Source of the DNA: Flavobacteriales bacterium | GTDB lineage: Bacteria; Bacteroidota; Bacteroidia; Flavobacteriales_F; PHOS-HE28 | Direction of reading: 5' to 3' | Length of the DNA: 64,000 bases | Assembly: GCA_019912395.1 (NCBI GenBank) | Contig: JAIOIH010000086.1 | Location: 1 to 64,000 of the forward strand | Shown: in pieces, positions 62,888 to 64,000 of the stretch | How the letters are laid out: the number at the start of each line of letters is the position of its first letter | Position numbering within the stretch: position 1 is the first letter of the stretch | Notes under the pieces: model-generated | Seen by the model: the letters and a program-made list of their open reading frames with translations, nothing else | The model's database searches: none | Told to the model about the DNA's origin: nothing | Translations under genes and position numbers: made by a program

Positions 62888-63658
62888 ATGTGCATGCATA
62901 ACCCCCTTTTGGCCGGCCTTGCGCTCGCCTTCGTTCTGTTGCTCGGATCCTGCAGGACGGACCCCGCTGTACCCCCCACGAACAACTCCGGACCGGAGCA
63001 GGTCCTGAAGATCACTGTGCGACCAACTTGGAACGGTGCTCCGTTCGACAAGACCACGATCCATGCAGCAGCCGGTGATCAACGCATCAAGGTGACCGAG
63101 CTCAAATTCTACCTCGCACCGCTGGAACTCACCAGTGGGGATGAGACACGGCAGCTTTTCGACGCGGACCTTTTCAACGTGACGGACGGTCCATTGTACC
63201 GGACCATTTCCGTTCCGGTGGGCACTTACCAGGGCGTGAAGCTCGGCTTGGGCCTTCCCTACGAGCTCAATCATCGCGACCTGGCCACGATCCCGCCGAA
63301 CGCACCCACGGGCAACAACAGCGGAATGTATTGGGAATGGGCCACGATGTACAAATTCGTGATCTTCTCGGGCCGGTTCGACAGCGACCCCGGCGGAACC
63401 GGAGAACCGCCGTACACCTTCGACATCCACACCGGCCTTGACACCTGCTACCGCACCCGGGAGATCCCGTTCGACCTGCACGTTACCACCACCGATACGG
63501 CACGGCTCACCATCAATGTGGATATTGCACGGTTCTTCACCGACGGGAACCAGGTGCTGGACCTTTCGCAAGGTGCCATCTGGCACGGAATGGAGGACAT
63601 TAACATCGCGTTGAAGGTGGCAGACCTGCAGGTGGCGGCGCTGTCCATTGAACCGTAA
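62888..63658 (+). CDS. MbnP-family lipoprotein (putative copper-binding)
   Basis: A 256-residue protein. The signal peptide ends in a lipobox L-L-G-S-C (Cys22). The body matches the MbnP family: ITVRPTWNGAPFDKTT, IKVTELKFYLAPLELTSGDE, LFDADLFNV, VGTYQGVKLGLGLPYELNH, GMYWEWATMYKFVIFSGRFD, PYTFDIHTGLDTCYRTREIPF and a late QGAIWHGMED. MbnP proteins studied in methanotrophs are modified on a Trp by the di-heme partner MbnH and bind copper. Several Trp and His are present here, but the site residue cannot be fixed by eye. The next gene overlaps by one base and encodes a di-heme peroxidase-like protein, matching the MbnP-MbnH arrangement. The start at 62888 or 62894. Confidence 0.78.
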   Translation: MCMHNPLLAGLALAFVLLLGSCRTDPAVPPTNNSGPEQVLKITVRPTWNGAPFDKTTIHAAAGDQRIKVTELKFYLAPLELTSGDETRQLFDADLFNVTDGPLYRTISVPVGTYQGVKLGLGLPYELNHRDLATIPPNAPTGNNSGMYWEWATMYKFVIFSGRFDSDPGGTGEPPYTFDIHTGLDTCYRTREIPFDLHVTTTDTARLTINVDIARFFTDGNQVLDLSQGAIWHGMEDINIALKVADLQVAALSIEP

Positions 63659-64000
63659 TGGTGAGGAGAAGCCATCCGTTGGTCGGATTCTTCCTGCTCG
63701 CAGCCCTGCTGGCCGCTTGCGCAAAAGATGAGGGCGATACCCTGGATGCTGATCGCTCGCTCTTCCCGTTGCATGTCCCCCCGGGATGGCCGGAACCTCC
63801 GCTCCGTGAGGATAATCCACTTACCGTGGCCTCGGTGAAATTGGGCAAGGCCCTATTCTTCGATGAACGACTTTCACTGGGTCGTGGTATTTCCTGCGCT
63901 TCCTGCCACCATCCGGACAGGGCCTTTAGCGACACCGTGGCGCTGAGCTTCGGGGTACATGGCGACGTTGGCATGCGAAATAGTCCGTCCCTGGCGAACG
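63658..64000 (+). CDS. Cytochrome c peroxidase/MauG-like protein, probable MbnH (partial, 3' end outside)
   Basis: The first 114 residues are visible. A signal peptide ends in L-A-A-C (Cys21), indicating a lipoprotein. The sequence SVKLGKALFFDERLSLGRGISCASCHHPDRAFSDTVALSFGVHG contains the first heme motif CASCH (Cys80, Cys83, His84) in the exact context of di-heme cytochrome c peroxidases/MauG. Its ATG overlaps the TAA of the MbnP gene (TAATG), so translation is coupled. In MbnP-MbnH systems this enzyme oxidises a Trp of MbnP to kynurenine. Whether it is MbnH or a general bacterial peroxidase depends on the missing part. Confidence 0.8.
   Translation, partial: MVRRSHPLVGFFLLAALLAACAKDEGDTLDADRSLFPLHVPPGWPEPPLREDNPLTVASVKLGKALFFDERLSLGRGISCASCHHPDRAFSDTVALSFGVHGDVGMRNSPSLAN

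Overview
The window looks like chromosomal DNA of a member of the Bacteroidota, probably a GC-rich Flavobacteriales-type lineage. The evidence is type IX secretion (T9SS) C-terminal sorting domains and gliding-motility-associated C-terminal domains on large surface proteins, a TonB receptor with a carboxypeptidase-regulatory-like N-domain, a menaquinone-only quinone pathway, Bacteroidota-type -7 promoter elements (TAnnTTTG and close variants) and the lack of clear Shine-Dalgarno sites. No phage, plasmid, complete insertion sequence or CRISPR array was seen. Genes are tightly packed, often with 4-bp ATGA stop/start overlaps. Several starts were moved inward from the longest reading frame on the basis of such overlaps, signal peptides or promoter position.

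Layout. 1-1.2 kb: the tail of a T9SS cargo protein and a LOG-family enzyme. 1.2-9.5 kb: a phosphate-acquisition island with a TonB receptor, a beta-helix lipoprotein, a PhoR-like kinase, a Na+/phosphate cotransporter and a PhoB-like regulator. 9.5-18.1 kb: a DedA-like membrane protein, a small outer-membrane barrel, then purH followed by the rod-shape operon mreB-mreC-mreD-mrdA-rodA. 18.4-24.9 kb (minus): an envelope cluster coaX, outer-membrane protein, lptC, small membrane protein, CorC-like, ppiD. 24.9-28.4 kb: tRNA-Phe, an HD-domain protein, a second sensor kinase and gpmI. 28.4-32.7 kb: two tandem choice-of-anchor L T9SS proteins. 32.8-45.1 kb: housekeeping genes (M20 dipeptidase, thioredoxin-fold YyaL-like protein, ppa, MFS transporter, kbl, CPBP-like membrane protein, gatC, plsC, trpS, DUF5679). 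45.3-52.7 kb (minus): a nearly complete menaquinone operon menI-menF-menD-menB-menA-menC-menE. 52.8-64 kb: a response regulator, AddB-like and AddA-like recombination nucleases separated by other genes, a PKD/gliding adhesin, ElaA-type GNAT, and an MbnP plus di-heme peroxidase pair cut by the window edge.

The strongest observation is regulatory. The TonB receptor, the beta-helix lipoprotein, the Na+/Pi transporter and phoB itself are each preceded by hexamers related to TTAACG or GCAACG repeated at about 11 bp. The last repeat lies 8-9 nt upstream of a -7-like element. This is the geometry expected of PhoB-type direct-repeat operators, and it gives a predicted Pho box for this lineage. Other observations are near-leaderless promoter/start arrangements, a 114-bp MITE-like element whose end supplies the menE stop codon, a tandem-repeat spacer between mreB and mreC, a CPBP protein lacking canonical catalytic residues, and a family of short dispersed intergenic repeats.
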